The position numbers and the translations under genes are program-made. Below are positions 30,775 to 38,926 of a stretch of 64,000 bases of DNA, one piece after another (within the stretch, counting starts at the first letter, position 1; each line of letters begins with the position of its first letter). Origin of the DNA: Rhodospirillaceae bacterium (GTDB lineage Bacteria; Pseudomonadota; Alphaproteobacteria; DSM-16000; Inquilinaceae); the NCBI GenBank assembly GCA_020638595.1, contig JACKIG010000012.1:1-64000 (forward strand). The letters are read 5' to 3'. Below the pieces are notes generated by a model. It saw only the letters and a program-made list of their open reading frames with translations, was not told where the DNA came from and did not search any database.

Positions 30775-32717
30775 TGGTCCGCCCGCCCGTGCCCCTGTCC
30801 GTCGACCTCGACACCCATGACACCCTGCCGAAGGTGCTGGCCTACAACGCGGAGCATTTCGGGCGGGAGATCGCGTTCCGCGAGAAGGACCTGGGCATCT
30901 GGAACGAATACACCTGGGCGCACTATCACGACCGGGTCCGCAGCTTTGCGCTGGCCATGCGCAGCCTGGGCCTCGGCAGCGGCGACGTGGTGGCGCTGAT
31001 CGGCGACAACCGCCCCGACTGGATCATCGGCGAGGTGGCGGCCCATGCCGCCGGCGCCATGAGCATCGGCCTCTACCGCGATGCCCTCGACGAAGAGGTC
31101 GCGTACCTCATCAACTATGCCGAAGTCGCCCTGATCCTGGCGGAGGACGAGGAGCAGGTCGACAAGTTCATCAACCTCGGCGACCGCATCCCGACGGTCC
31201 GCCACATCGTCTATTCCGATGCGCGCGGGATGCGCAAATACACCGATCCGCGGCTGATCGACGTGCGCAGCTTCGTCGAACGCGGCGACGCCCTGGCCGC
31301 GCAGGATCCGCAGCTGTACGACCGCATGGTGGCCGAGACGCACGGCGACGATGTGGCGATCCTGTGCACCACCTCCGGCACCACGGCCAACCCGAAACTG
31401 GCCATGCTGCAGGCGGGCGCGCTGTTGCGCCATTCCGCCAGCTATCTGAAGGTCGACCCCAAAGGCCCGAAGGACGAATACGTGTCGGTGCTGCCGCTGC
31501 CGTGGATCATGGAGCAGATCTACGTCATGGGCAAAGCGCTGCTGTCGCGCATGAAGGTCAACTTCGTCGAGGAGCCGGCGACGATGATGGCGGACCTGCG
31601 CGAGATCGGCCCCACTTTCGTGCTGTTGGCCCCGCGGGTGTGGGAGGGTGTGGCCGCCGACGTGCGCTCGCGCATGATGGACTCCTCGCGCCTGAAGAAC
31701 CGGCTGTTCGATCTCGGCATGAAGCTGGGGATGCGCGCACTGGACCGCGGGCAGCGATCGTGGGTGGCCCATGTGCTGCTCTACCGCTGGCTGACCGACC
31801 GGCTGGGCTTCCGCTTCCTGAAATCGGCGGCCACCGGCGGGGCGGCCCTGGGGCCGGAAACCTTCCGCTTCTTCCTGGCCATGGGCGTGCCGCTGCGCCA
31901 GCTCTACGGCCAGACGGAGCTGCTGGGCGCCTACACCATCCACACCCAGGACGATATCGACTTCGACACCGTGGGCGTGCCCTTCGACGAGGGCGTGGAG
32001 GTCCGCATTGCCGAGCCCGACCCCACCGGCGTCGGCGAGATCGTCACCCGCCATCCCAACATGTATCTGGGCTACTACAAGAACCCGGAAGCCACCGCCG
32101 CCGACATGCACGACGGCTGGATGCATACGGGCGACGCGGGCTATTACAACGACAGCGGCCACCTGGTCGTGATCGACCGCATCCGCGACCTGGCCACCAC
32201 CAGCGGCGGCAACCGCTTCAGCCCGCAATTCATCGAGAACAAGCTGAAGTTCTCCGCCTTCGTCGCCGAGGCGGTGATCCTTGGCCACCAGCGGCCGTAC
32301 CTGGCCGCCATCGTCTGCATCCGCTTCGCCATCGTGTCCAAATGGGCGGAGAAGAACCGCATCGCCTTCACCACGTACACCGACCTGTCAAGCCGGCCGG
32401 AGGTGTACGACATGCTGCGCCGGGAGGTGGAAAAGGTGAACGCCACCCTGCCGGAAGCCCAGCGCATCCACAAATTCCTGCTTCTGTACAAGGAACTGGA
32501 TGCCGACGACGGCGAGCTGACCCGTACGCGCAAGGTCCGCCGCGGCGTCATCAACGAGAAGTACGGCGATATCATCGATGCCATCTATGCCGGCCAGCCG
32601 GCCATTCCCGTCGACACGACCATCACCTTCCAGGACGGCACCCGCCAGCGCATCCAGACGACGCTGAAGGTGGTCGACCTCATGCCCACGGACGAGATGC
32701 GAAAGGCGGCGGAGTAG
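30774..32717 (+). CDS. AMP-binding acyl-CoA synthetase (long-chain/aromatic acid type)
   Basis: A 647-residue ligase that activates a carboxylic acid to its CoA ester through an acyl-AMP. The P-loop-like motif is ILCTTSGTTANPKLAM near residues 197-212, the A5 region is LYGQTELLGAY and the A7 region is GWMHTGDAGYYNDSGHLVVIDR. The architecture (YxxV-type start, very long insert) resembles FadD15-like long-chain ligases. Being embedded in and coupled to an ABC importer, it probably activates the transported acid on entry. Related clusters serve aromatic or fatty acids; the substrate here is inference. It shares the operon with livG, livH and livM. Confidence 0.88.
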   Translation: MVRPPVPLSVDLDTHDTLPKVLAYNAEHFGREIAFREKDLGIWNEYTWAHYHDRVRSFALAMRSLGLGSGDVVALIGDNRPDWIIGEVAAHAAGAMSIGLYRDALDEEVAYLINYAEVALILAEDEEQVDKFINLGDRIPTVRHIVYSDARGMRKYTDPRLIDVRSFVERGDALAAQDPQLYDRMVAETHGDDVAILCTTSGTTANPKLAMLQAGALLRHSASYLKVDPKGPKDEYVSVLPLPWIMEQIYVMGKALLSRMKVNFVEEPATMMADLREIGPTFVLLAPRVWEGVAADVRSRMMDSSRLKNRLFDLGMKLGMRALDRGQRSWVAHVLLYRWLTDRLGFRFLKSAATGGAALGPETFRFFLAMGVPLRQLYGQTELLGAYTIHTQDDIDFDTVGVPFDEGVEVRIAEPDPTGVGEIVTRHPNMYLGYYKNPEATAADMHDGWMHTGDAGYYNDSGHLVVIDRIRDLATTSGGNRFSPQFIENKLKFSAFVAEAVILGHQRPYLAAIVCIRFAIVSKWAEKNRIAFTTYTDLSSRPEVYDMLRREVEKVNATLPEAQRIHKFLLLYKELDADDGELTRTRKVRRGVINEKYGDIIDAIYAGQPAIPVDTTITFQDGTRQRIQTTLKVVDLMPTDEMRKAAE

Positions 32718-32770
32718 CCCCCACCCCGATCGACACCGACGCTTTCTGACCACTTCCCGGAACAAGGCCC

Positions 32771-33658
32771 ATGGACGCATTCCTGCTGCAGCTCTTGGTC
32801 AACGGCGTCATCGTCGGCATGCTGTACGGCGTTGTCGGCATGGCCTTCGTGCTGATCTACAAGGCCAGCCAGGTCGTCAATTTCGCCCAGGGCGAATTCC
32901 TGCTGATCGGCGCCTGGGTGTGCTGGTGGACGCTGACGGAATTCGACATTCCCTTCGTCTTCGGCTTCCTGATCACGCTGGTGTTCATGTTCGTGCTGGG
33001 CGTGCTGATCCAGGTGGTGGTGCTGCGCCCGCTGATCGGGGAGCCGATCATCTCGGTCATCATGGTGACGATCGGCCTGTCGATCTTCTTCCAGTCGCTG
33101 TTGAACTGGATGTTCGGCGTCTTCGCCCAGCCGTTCCCGCGCATCTTCGAGACGCCGTCGATGGAGATCTTCGGGCTGCAGGTGCAGACCGTCTACGTCA
33201 TGAGCATGTTCGTGTCGGTCGCGATCATGGCCGCCTTCGCCTGGTTCTTCAAAGCCTCCAAGACCGGGCTGGCGATGCGGGCGACGGCCTTCGACCAGCA
33301 GGCCGCCCAGTCGCTGGGCATTTCCGTCCGACACGTCTTCGCCACCGCCTGGGCGATTTCGGCCATGGTGTCGGCCGTGGCCGGGGTCGTCGTCGGCGTC
33401 GTCAACGGCGTCTCGTCCGCCTTGTCCTTCTTCGGCATCAAGGTCTTCCCGGCGGTCATCCTGGGCGGGCTCGACAGCATCATCGGCGCCGTCGTCGGCG
33501 GCCTGATCATCGGGCTTCTGGAGAACCTGGCGGCCTATGTCGATGTCGACCTGCAATGGGGCAACATGCAGCGCATCGCCCCGTTCTATGCCCTGATCCT
33601 CATCCTCATGATCAAGCCGTACGGCCTGTTCGGCACGCGCGACATCGAACGCGTCTGA
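32771..33658 (+). CDS. livH: HAAT-type ABC transporter permease LivH
   Basis: A 295-residue integral membrane protein with about eight hydrophobic helices. It begins MDAFLLQLLVNGVIVGMLYGVVGMAF with the LivH hallmark NFAQGEFLLIGAW. The cytoplasmic ATPase-contact region MRATAFDQQAAQSLGI is present. It forms the pore with LivM. It is 53 bp downstream of the ligase. Confidence 0.92.
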   Translation: MDAFLLQLLVNGVIVGMLYGVVGMAFVLIYKASQVVNFAQGEFLLIGAWVCWWTLTEFDIPFVFGFLITLVFMFVLGVLIQVVVLRPLIGEPIISVIMVTIGLSIFFQSLLNWMFGVFAQPFPRIFETPSMEIFGLQVQTVYVMSMFVSVAIMAAFAWFFKASKTGLAMRATAFDQQAAQSLGISVRHVFATAWAISAMVSAVAGVVVGVVNGVSSALSFFGIKVFPAVILGGLDSIIGAVVGGLIIGLLENLAAYVDVDLQWGNMQRIAPFYALILILMIKPYGLFGTRDIERV

Positions 33659-33694
33659 GCCGGCACCGGCACCAACTGACGGAGGCACCCGGCG

Positions 33695-34780
33695 ATGGCT
33701 GGAGCGACGATGCGGCCCTGCGGCGACTTCCGCACCAGCTACCGTGCCGATACGACGATCTTCGACGATCGTTTCAGCCGCAATTCGGTGATCGTCGGCA
33801 TCGTGCTGCTGGCGCTGGCACCCATCGTGCTGCCGGAGGTGTTCGACGCCTATTGGATGAACATGTTCATCCAGATCGGCTATCTCAGCATCGCCGCGCT
33901 GGGCCTCAACATCCTGGTGGGCTTCACCGGCCAGATCTCCATCGGGCATGCCGTCTTCTTCGGCTTCGGCGCCTTCGCGTCGCCCTTCATCAATTCCAAC
34001 ACCGGCATTCCGGTGGTGCTGTGCGTGCCGCTGGCCGGCGTGATGACGGCGGCGGTGGGCCTGCTGTTCGGGGTGCCGGCCGCAAGGATCAAGGGCCTGT
34101 ACCTGGCCATCGCCACCCTGGCCGCCCAGTTCATCCTGGAGGATTTCTTCTCGCGCGCCGAAGGGTTCACCGGCGGTGTCCACGGCGCCACCGCCAACCC
34201 CATGTCGTTCTTTGGCTACGACATCTACACCGACCGCGAATATTTCTACGTCGTCCTGGTGTTCGTCATCGTCATGTTCCTGGGGGCGACGAACATGATG
34301 CGCACGCGCGACGGCCGGGCCTTCGTGGCCGTGCGCGACCACTACCTGTCGGCGGAAATCATGGGCGTGAACCTGACCAAGTACCGGGTCATGTCCTTCG
34401 GCGTGTCGTCTTTCTATGCCGGGGTCGGCGGGGCGCTCTATGCCCACTACCTCGGCTTCGTCTCCATCGAGGCGTTCAACATCCTGTTTTCCATCCAGTT
34501 CCTGGGCATGATCATCATCGGCGGGCTGGGATCGGTGATGGGTTCGCTGATGGGCACCGCCTTCATGGTGTTCCTGCCCGAGGCGATGGACGCGCTGTCG
34601 CGGGCCGTCGCCGGCGGCTGGCTGGACCGTGCCTTGAACCTGCAATCGGGCATCAACAACCTGCGCGAGATGGCGATCGGTGCGGCCATCGTGCTGTTCC
34701 TGATCTTCGAGCCCGACGGCCTGGCCCATCGCTGGCGCCAGATCAAAGCCTACTGGAAGCTCTACCCCTTCTCGTACTAA
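33695..34780 (+). CDS. livM: HAAT-type ABC transporter permease LivM
   Basis: A 361-residue integral membrane protein. After about 30 hydrophilic residues it runs through about nine to ten helices. The family motif LNILVGFTGQISIGHAVFF is near residue 70, and AVRDHYLSAEIMGVNLTKYR is the EAA-like loop that touches the ATPase. GGAGG lies about 10 bases before the ATG at 33695; an in-frame ATG at 33710 is possible. It follows livH by 36 bp. Confidence 0.92.
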   Translation: MAGATMRPCGDFRTSYRADTTIFDDRFSRNSVIVGIVLLALAPIVLPEVFDAYWMNMFIQIGYLSIAALGLNILVGFTGQISIGHAVFFGFGAFASPFINSNTGIPVVLCVPLAGVMTAAVGLLFGVPAARIKGLYLAIATLAAQFILEDFFSRAEGFTGGVHGATANPMSFFGYDIYTDREYFYVVLVFVIVMFLGATNMMRTRDGRAFVAVRDHYLSAEIMGVNLTKYRVMSFGVSSFYAGVGGALYAHYLGFVSIEAFNILFSIQFLGMIIIGGLGSVMGSLMGTAFMVFLPEAMDALSRAVAGGWLDRALNLQSGINNLREMAIGAAIVLFLIFEPDGLAHRWRQIKAYWKLYPFSY

Positions 34781-34860
34781 GGAATGGGGTGAAAACGGGC
34801 GCTCGCCCCGGTGGAGGGGCCGGCGCCGAGAACGATAACCGTGCAACGGAGGAGGAAACG

Positions 34861-36156
34861 ATGCACCACAAGCGAACCCTTGCCGCAGCCGCGCTTGCGG
34901 CCTTGGCCCTGCCGGGCCTGGCCGCCGCCGACGAGATCCCCGTGGGCCATATCGTCGACTTTACCGGCGCCACGTCGGGCGTCGGCGTATCGTTCGGCAG
35001 TGGCATTGCCGATGCGATGAACTGGATCAACGCCAATGGCGGTATCGACGGCGATACCCTGGCGTTCGAGACCTACGACTATGCCTATCAGGCACCGCGC
35101 GCCGTTTCGACCTATCGCCGCTGGGTGGCGCAGGACCACATCGTCGCCGTTCAGGGCTGGGGCACGGCCGATACCGAAGCGCTGGCCGAATTCGTGGCCC
35201 GTGACGAGATCCCGTACTGGTCGGCGTCGTATTCCGGCGCATTGACCGACCCCAACGGCACGGGGCCGCGCAGCACCAAGGCCGCGCCCTACAACTTCTT
35301 CTACGGCCCGTCCTATTCCGACGGCTGCCGGGCGCTCGTCCAATGGGCGTCGGAGGACTGGGCCGCGCGCGGCGAGGACGGGGCGCCGACGTTCGTCCAC
35401 ATGGGCGACAACCATCCCTATCCCAACGCGCCGAAGGAAGCCTGCGGCGAATACGCCGAAGAGCTTGGCTTCGAGGTGCTGCCGGCCATCAACTACACGC
35501 TGGCGCCCGGCGATTTCACGCCGCAGTGCCTGACCCTGAAAGAGATCGGGGCCGACTATGCCTTCCTGGCCAATACCGCCGGGTCCGGCATCTCGCTGAT
35601 GACCGCCTGCGCCACGGTAGGGGTGGAGACCCAGTTCATGACCAATGTCTGGGGCTTCGACGAGAACGCCATGCGCGCGGCCGGCGAAGCCGCCGACGGC
35701 ACCGTGTTCGTCGTGCGCACCGGCACCGTCTGGGGCGACGACGCACCGGGCATGGAGACGGTGCGCGCCATCTCCGACGCCTCGTCCCGCCCGGGCGAGT
35801 ATCGGCTGGTGCACTACATCACCGGCATCTGCTCGGCCTTCTACATGAAGGAGGCGATGGAGTGGGCGCATGAGAACGGCGGCGTCACCGGCCCCAATAT
35901 CCGCCAGGGCATGTACGCCATGAGCGCCGCCAACGACGGCGCCTGGGTGCCGGTAGGGCTGGAAGGCGTGTGCCTGCCGTCGGGCTGGACGGCGGAAGAC
36001 CATCGCGGCCTGATGACCGCGCGGATCTATCGCGGCCATGTCAACGGCTCGACCGAAGGGCAGGAGATCGCCGAACTGATCAACAGCGGCACCATCTCGC
36101 TGGAGTTCCTGGAGGAGATCACCCTGGAGCGCCGGCCGGAGTGGATCGGCTACTGA
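34861..36156 (+). CDS. periplasmic substrate-binding protein of the HAAT transporter
   Basis: A 431-residue Peripla_BP_6 protein. Residues 1-22 (HHKRTLAAAALAALALPGLAAAD) are a Sec signal peptide. The mature start IPVGHIVDFTGATSGVG and the later GWGTADTEALAEFVARDEIPYWSASYSG are typical. Several cysteines (SDGCRALV, APKEACGEY, PQCLTL, TACATV, GICSAFY, GVCLPSG) suggest disulfides. It is longer than LivK, as in binding proteins for aromatic or other organic acids. GAGGAGGAAACG precedes the ATG at 34861; upstream in-frame sequence belongs to an unrelated frame over livM. A hairpin and a repeat follow before livF. Confidence 0.9.
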   Translation: MHHKRTLAAAALAALALPGLAAADEIPVGHIVDFTGATSGVGVSFGSGIADAMNWINANGGIDGDTLAFETYDYAYQAPRAVSTYRRWVAQDHIVAVQGWGTADTEALAEFVARDEIPYWSASYSGALTDPNGTGPRSTKAAPYNFFYGPSYSDGCRALVQWASEDWAARGEDGAPTFVHMGDNHPYPNAPKEACGEYAEELGFEVLPAINYTLAPGDFTPQCLTLKEIGADYAFLANTAGSGISLMTACATVGVETQFMTNVWGFDENAMRAAGEAADGTVFVVRTGTVWGDDAPGMETVRAISDASSRPGEYRLVHYITGICSAFYMKEAMEWAHENGGVTGPNIRQGMYAMSAANDGAWVPVGLEGVCLPSGWTAEDHRGLMTARIYRGHVNGSTEGQEIAELINSGTISLEFLEEITLERRPEWIGY

Positions 36157-36171
36157 TTGCCGTGTCGGGGA

Positions 36172-36196
36172 GGCGGGCCGCAGTGCCCGCCTTCTT
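36172..36196 (+). terminator. hairpin with short T-rich tail after the binding-protein gene
   Basis: GGCGGGC (36172-36178) pairs with GCCCGCC (36185-36191), followed by TTCTT. Within an operon such a structure may stabilise the upstream mRNA and lower livF expression, allowing the binding protein to be made in excess. Confidence 0.5.
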
Positions 36197-36238
36197 CCCA
36201 GGCGGAGGACGGTTTGAACATCTGCACGCTGGACCGAT

Positions 36239-36325
36239 GAGATCCCCGCCTTCGCAGGGATGACGGGGGTAGTCTGCTAGCTCCCCACAAGACCGTCATC
36301 CCCGCGAGAGCGGGGATCTCCCGGG
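36239..36325. repeat. dispersed double palindrome, family A copy 1
   Basis: GAGATCCCCGCC-TTCGCAGGGATGAC at the left and GTCATCCCCGCG-AGAGCGGGGATCTC at the right face each other across about 35 bp. Each half is itself a hairpin. The same module recurs at 47153-47255 and 47973-48066. It sits between the binding-protein gene and livF. Confidence 0.8.
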
Positions 36326-36388
36326 TCGGAGCGCGGGACAGGACAAGGGCGAGGACCCGTTCCCGCCCACCGTGAGGAGGGCAGGTCC

Positions 36389-37225
36389 ATGGCCGAAGCA
36401 GCGATCGCCGAAACCCCGGCGGCGGAGGCGCAAGCGCCGCTTCTGGCGGTCAACAACATCGAAGTCGTCTACAACGACGTGATCCTGGTGCTGCGCGGCC
36501 TCAGCCTGGAGGTGCCGAAGGGCCGGATCGTCGCACTGTTGGGGGCCAACGGGGCCGGCAAGTCGACGACGCTGAAGGCCATCTCCGGCCTGTTGAAGAC
36601 CGAAGACGGGGAGATCACGCGCGGCACCGTCGTCTATGACGGCCAGGTGCTGAACGCCATGGACCCCGGCGCCATCGTGCGGCGCGGCGTCTTCCAGGTG
36701 ATGGAAGGCCGCCGCATCATCCAGGACATGACGGTGCACGAGAACCTGCGCCTGGGTGCCCACACCCGCCCGCACGACAGCCAGGTCGCCCGCGACATCC
36801 AGATGGTCTACGGCTATTTCCCGCGCCTGAAGGAACGCACCGGCCTGGCCGGCTACCTCTCGGGCGGGGAACAGCAGATGCTGGCCATCGGCCGCGCCCT
36901 GATGGCCCGTCCGCGGCTGATCCTGATGGACGAACCGTCCATGGGCCTGTCGCCGCTGCTGGTGCGCGAGGTGTTCGGCATCATCCGCAAGCTGAACGAG
37001 GACCTGGGCATCACCATCCTGCTGGTCGAACAGAACGCCCGCATGGCGCTGGAAGTGGCCAGCTACGGCTATATCATGGAAAGCGGCAAGGTGGTGCTGG
37101 ACGGCACGGCGGACGACCTGCGCACCAACGAGGACGTCAAGGAATTCTACCTCGGCGGCGGCGGCGAACAGCGCAAGAGCTTCAAGAACATCAAGAGCTT
37201 CAAGCGCCGCAAGCGGTGGCTGTAG
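36389..37225 (+). CDS. livF: HAAT-type ABC transporter ATPase LivF
   Basis: A 278-residue ATPase. Walker A is GANGAGKST near residue 54, the signature is LSGGEQQMLAIGRALM, Walker B is LILMDEPSMGLSPLLV and the switch region is ILLVEQNARMALEVASYGYIMESGKV. The C-terminal tail is unusually basic (KSFKNIKSFKRRKRWL), a feature I associate with LivF proteins whose operons carry acyl-CoA ligases. An Ala/Glu-rich leader of about 18 residues precedes the core. It is separated from the rest of the operon by 232 bp holding a hairpin and a repeat. Confidence 0.92.
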   Translation: MAEAAIAETPAAEAQAPLLAVNNIEVVYNDVILVLRGLSLEVPKGRIVALLGANGAGKSTTLKAISGLLKTEDGEITRGTVVYDGQVLNAMDPGAIVRRGVFQVMEGRRIIQDMTVHENLRLGAHTRPHDSQVARDIQMVYGYFPRLKERTGLAGYLSGGEQQMLAIGRALMARPRLILMDEPSMGLSPLLVREVFGIIRKLNEDLGITILLVEQNARMALEVASYGYIMESGKVVLDGTADDLRTNEDVKEFYLGGGGEQRKSFKNIKSFKRRKRWL

Positions 37226-37331
37226 GGGGTGGGCGAGGGGTCGCCGGCGATCTCACGGCCTGTCGCGATCGCCGCTATCGGCCCCCGAAACACTGCCGCC
37301 CCACCGCTGCGCTTCCAGCTCGACCATTTTG

Positions 37332-37450
37332 GGGGTCAGGTCTTTCTCTATCGCATCGCTAATTGTCTCCCTGAGGGTCTGCGCATCATGCAATATCCAG
37401 CTCCACGGTCGCGACCATCCGGTTTGTATGATATTGAAAGACCTGACCCC
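37332..37450. repeat. 119-bp element with inverted termini, family B copy 1
   Basis: Left end GGGGTCAGGTCTTT and right end AAAGACCTGACCCC are perfect inverted repeats. The interior has no coding signal. A sister element lies at 38092-38207. Ends of this kind are seen around RAYT (REP-associated Y1) transposases, so these may be non-autonomous copies moved in trans; no transposase is in this window. Apart from the element, the 335-bp gap between livF and the GNAT gene shows nothing else. Confidence 0.65.
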
Positions 37451-37560
37451 GATTGCTCAACGAAAAGGGTTGATCGAATCCCGCTCGGGCACCCCATATC
37501 GGATCCCGAACCGTGATCGCATCTTCCTCCGCGTTCGATGCGGTCGTCTGGGGCCATGAC

Positions 37561-38061
37561 ATGCTGATCCGCAACGAAACGGCCGGTGACATCCCGGCGA
37601 TTGGCCGACTTGTCACCGAAGCCCTTCTGCTGCTTCCGCAATCCACCGGGACCGAGGCAAGCATCGTTGAGACGCTGCGCGCAGCGGGTGCCTTGGTTCT
37701 CTCGCTCGTGGCCGAGCAAGAGGGGGAGGTGGTCGGCTATCTGGCTGCCTCGCCGGCCCGGATCGGGACGGAGGACGGCTGGGGTCTGATCGGTCCGCTT
37801 GTCGTCCTGCCGTCCAGGCATCGCCAGGGTATCGGTACGGCCCTGATGGCTGAAGCCCTCCGCCGACTGCGGGCGACCTGGCGGGGTGCGGCTCTGGTGG
37901 GCGATCCCGCCTACTACGGCCGGTTCGGCTTCCGGGCTTTCCCCGGCCTGAGCGTCGCGGGCTGCCCCCCCGAGGTGGTTCAGGCTTTACCCTTCAGCGG
38001 CAGCGTGCCTGGCGGAGAGCTGATGCATCATCCGGCTTTCGGTCTGAACCAGCAGGAGTGA
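37561..38061 (+). CDS. GNAT family N-acetyltransferase (YhbS-like)
   Basis: A 166-residue acetyltransferase. It begins MLIRNETAGDIPAIGRLVTEA; the acetyl-CoA loop is VVLPSRHRQGIGTALMAEALRRL, and GDPAYYGRFGFRAFPGL is the YhbS-type C-terminal motif. The substrate is unknown. ATG at 37561 is chosen over a GTG at 37513 because the family begins there. The gene is bracketed by two family B elements (37332-37450 and 38092-38207), so it may have been carried in as a unit. Confidence 0.83.
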   Translation: MLIRNETAGDIPAIGRLVTEALLLLPQSTGTEASIVETLRAAGALVLSLVAEQEGEVVGYLAASPARIGTEDGWGLIGPLVVLPSRHRQGIGTALMAEALRRLRATWRGAALVGDPAYYGRFGFRAFPGLSVAGCPPEVVQALPFSGSVPGGELMHHPAFGLNQQE

Positions 38062-38091
38062 CCGGATGTTGCGCCGCAGCGTCAAACGGTC

Positions 38092-38207
38092 GGGGTCAAG
38101 TCTTTGACTATTGCATCACGACGGCTGCGGTCGGTCGTTGCCCGTCCTCCGGGTGTTCTCGGACGTGGCAGGATCCCCGATGATATGATAATAGAAGACC
38201 TGACCCC
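38092..38207. repeat. 116-bp element with inverted termini, family B copy 2
   Basis: Left end GGGGTCAAGTCTTT and right end AAGACCTGACCCC. Near the ends it shares short blocks with copy 1 (TAT-GCATC on the left, TATGATA on the right), while the middle differs. It ends 24 bp before the RidA-like gene. Confidence 0.65.
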
Positions 38208-38231
38208 AGGCTTTGATTGCGGGGACAGCCG

Positions 38232-38699
38232 ATGACGGGAACCGTCGAAGACCGCCTGGGACGCCTGGGCATTGAGTTGCCGGAGCCGAGCATGCCGGGC
38301 GCCAACTACGTGCCCTTCATCCGCGAGGGGCAGATCCTGTACGTCACGGGCCAGCTGTCCCAGTGGAACGGTGAGCGGCGGTTTATCGGCAAGGTGGGCC
38401 GCGACTTCGACATCCAGGCCGGGCGCGACGCCGCGCGGCTTGCGGCCTTGAACGTCGTGGCCCAGCTGCGCGCCGCCCTGGACGGCAACCTGGACCGGTT
38501 GAAACGGTGCCTGCGTATCGCCGTCTATGTGAACAGCGATCCCGACTTCCATGGCCAGTCGCAGGTGGCCAATGGGCCCTCGGACCTGTTCGTCGACATT
38601 TTCGGCGATGCCGGGCGCCACACCCGCATGGCCGTCGGCGTGGCGGCCCTTCCCTACAATGTCGCGGCCGAAGTGGAGGGCACGTTCAGCGTCAGGTAG
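38232..38699 (+). CDS. RidA (YjgF/YER057c/UK114) family protein
   Basis: A 155-residue protein of the long RidA subgroup. Motifs include PGANYVPFIREGQILYVTGQLS, GRDAARLAALNVVAQLRAAL, and the C-terminal HTRMAVGVAALPYNVAAEVEGTFSV. RidA proteins remove reactive enamine/imine intermediates; this subgroup has Val (VGVAAL) where classical RidA has the substrate Arg, so its activity may differ. The ATG at 38232 has GGGGAC upstream. A family C repeat begins inside its stop codon. Confidence 0.88.
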   Translation: MTGTVEDRLGRLGIELPEPSMPGANYVPFIREGQILYVTGQLSQWNGERRFIGKVGRDFDIQAGRDAARLAALNVVAQLRAALDGNLDRLKRCLRIAVYVNSDPDFHGQSQVANGPSDLFVDIFGDAGRHTRMAVGVAALPYNVAAEVEGTFSVR

Positions 38700-38768
38700 A
38701 GCAAGATGACATCAGGCTGAATCGGCCTGATGTCTGAATCTTGCTCTCATTCATATAGTTAGAGCCTC
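38698..38768. repeat. dispersed nested palindrome, family C copy 2
   Basis: Outer arms AGAGCAAGA (38698-38706) and TCTTGCTCT (38739-38747) enclose inner arms GACATCAGGCTGA and TCGGCCTGATGTC. The trailing 20 bases match the tail of copy 1. As in copy 1, the left arm starts within the TAG stop codon of the preceding gene. Confidence 0.78.
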
Positions 38769-38926
38769 TGCCGACAGCCGCTGGACCGGCACCGGCGGCG
38801 ACGGCCGCCCGGCCATGATCCCCCACCATCGCTGCCCCACAACGACCCCAGTTGCACCCGAGTGTTGCCCAGAGCCCGCGTGACGGTGGGGCCAGCGCAG
38901 AGCATATCCCGGCAGAGGAGCCTTCC

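Noticed and set aside
32585..34846. A minus-strand open frame of about 750 codons over livH and livM
   Set aside because: His/Asp/Gln-rich antisense shadow of two clear permease genes.
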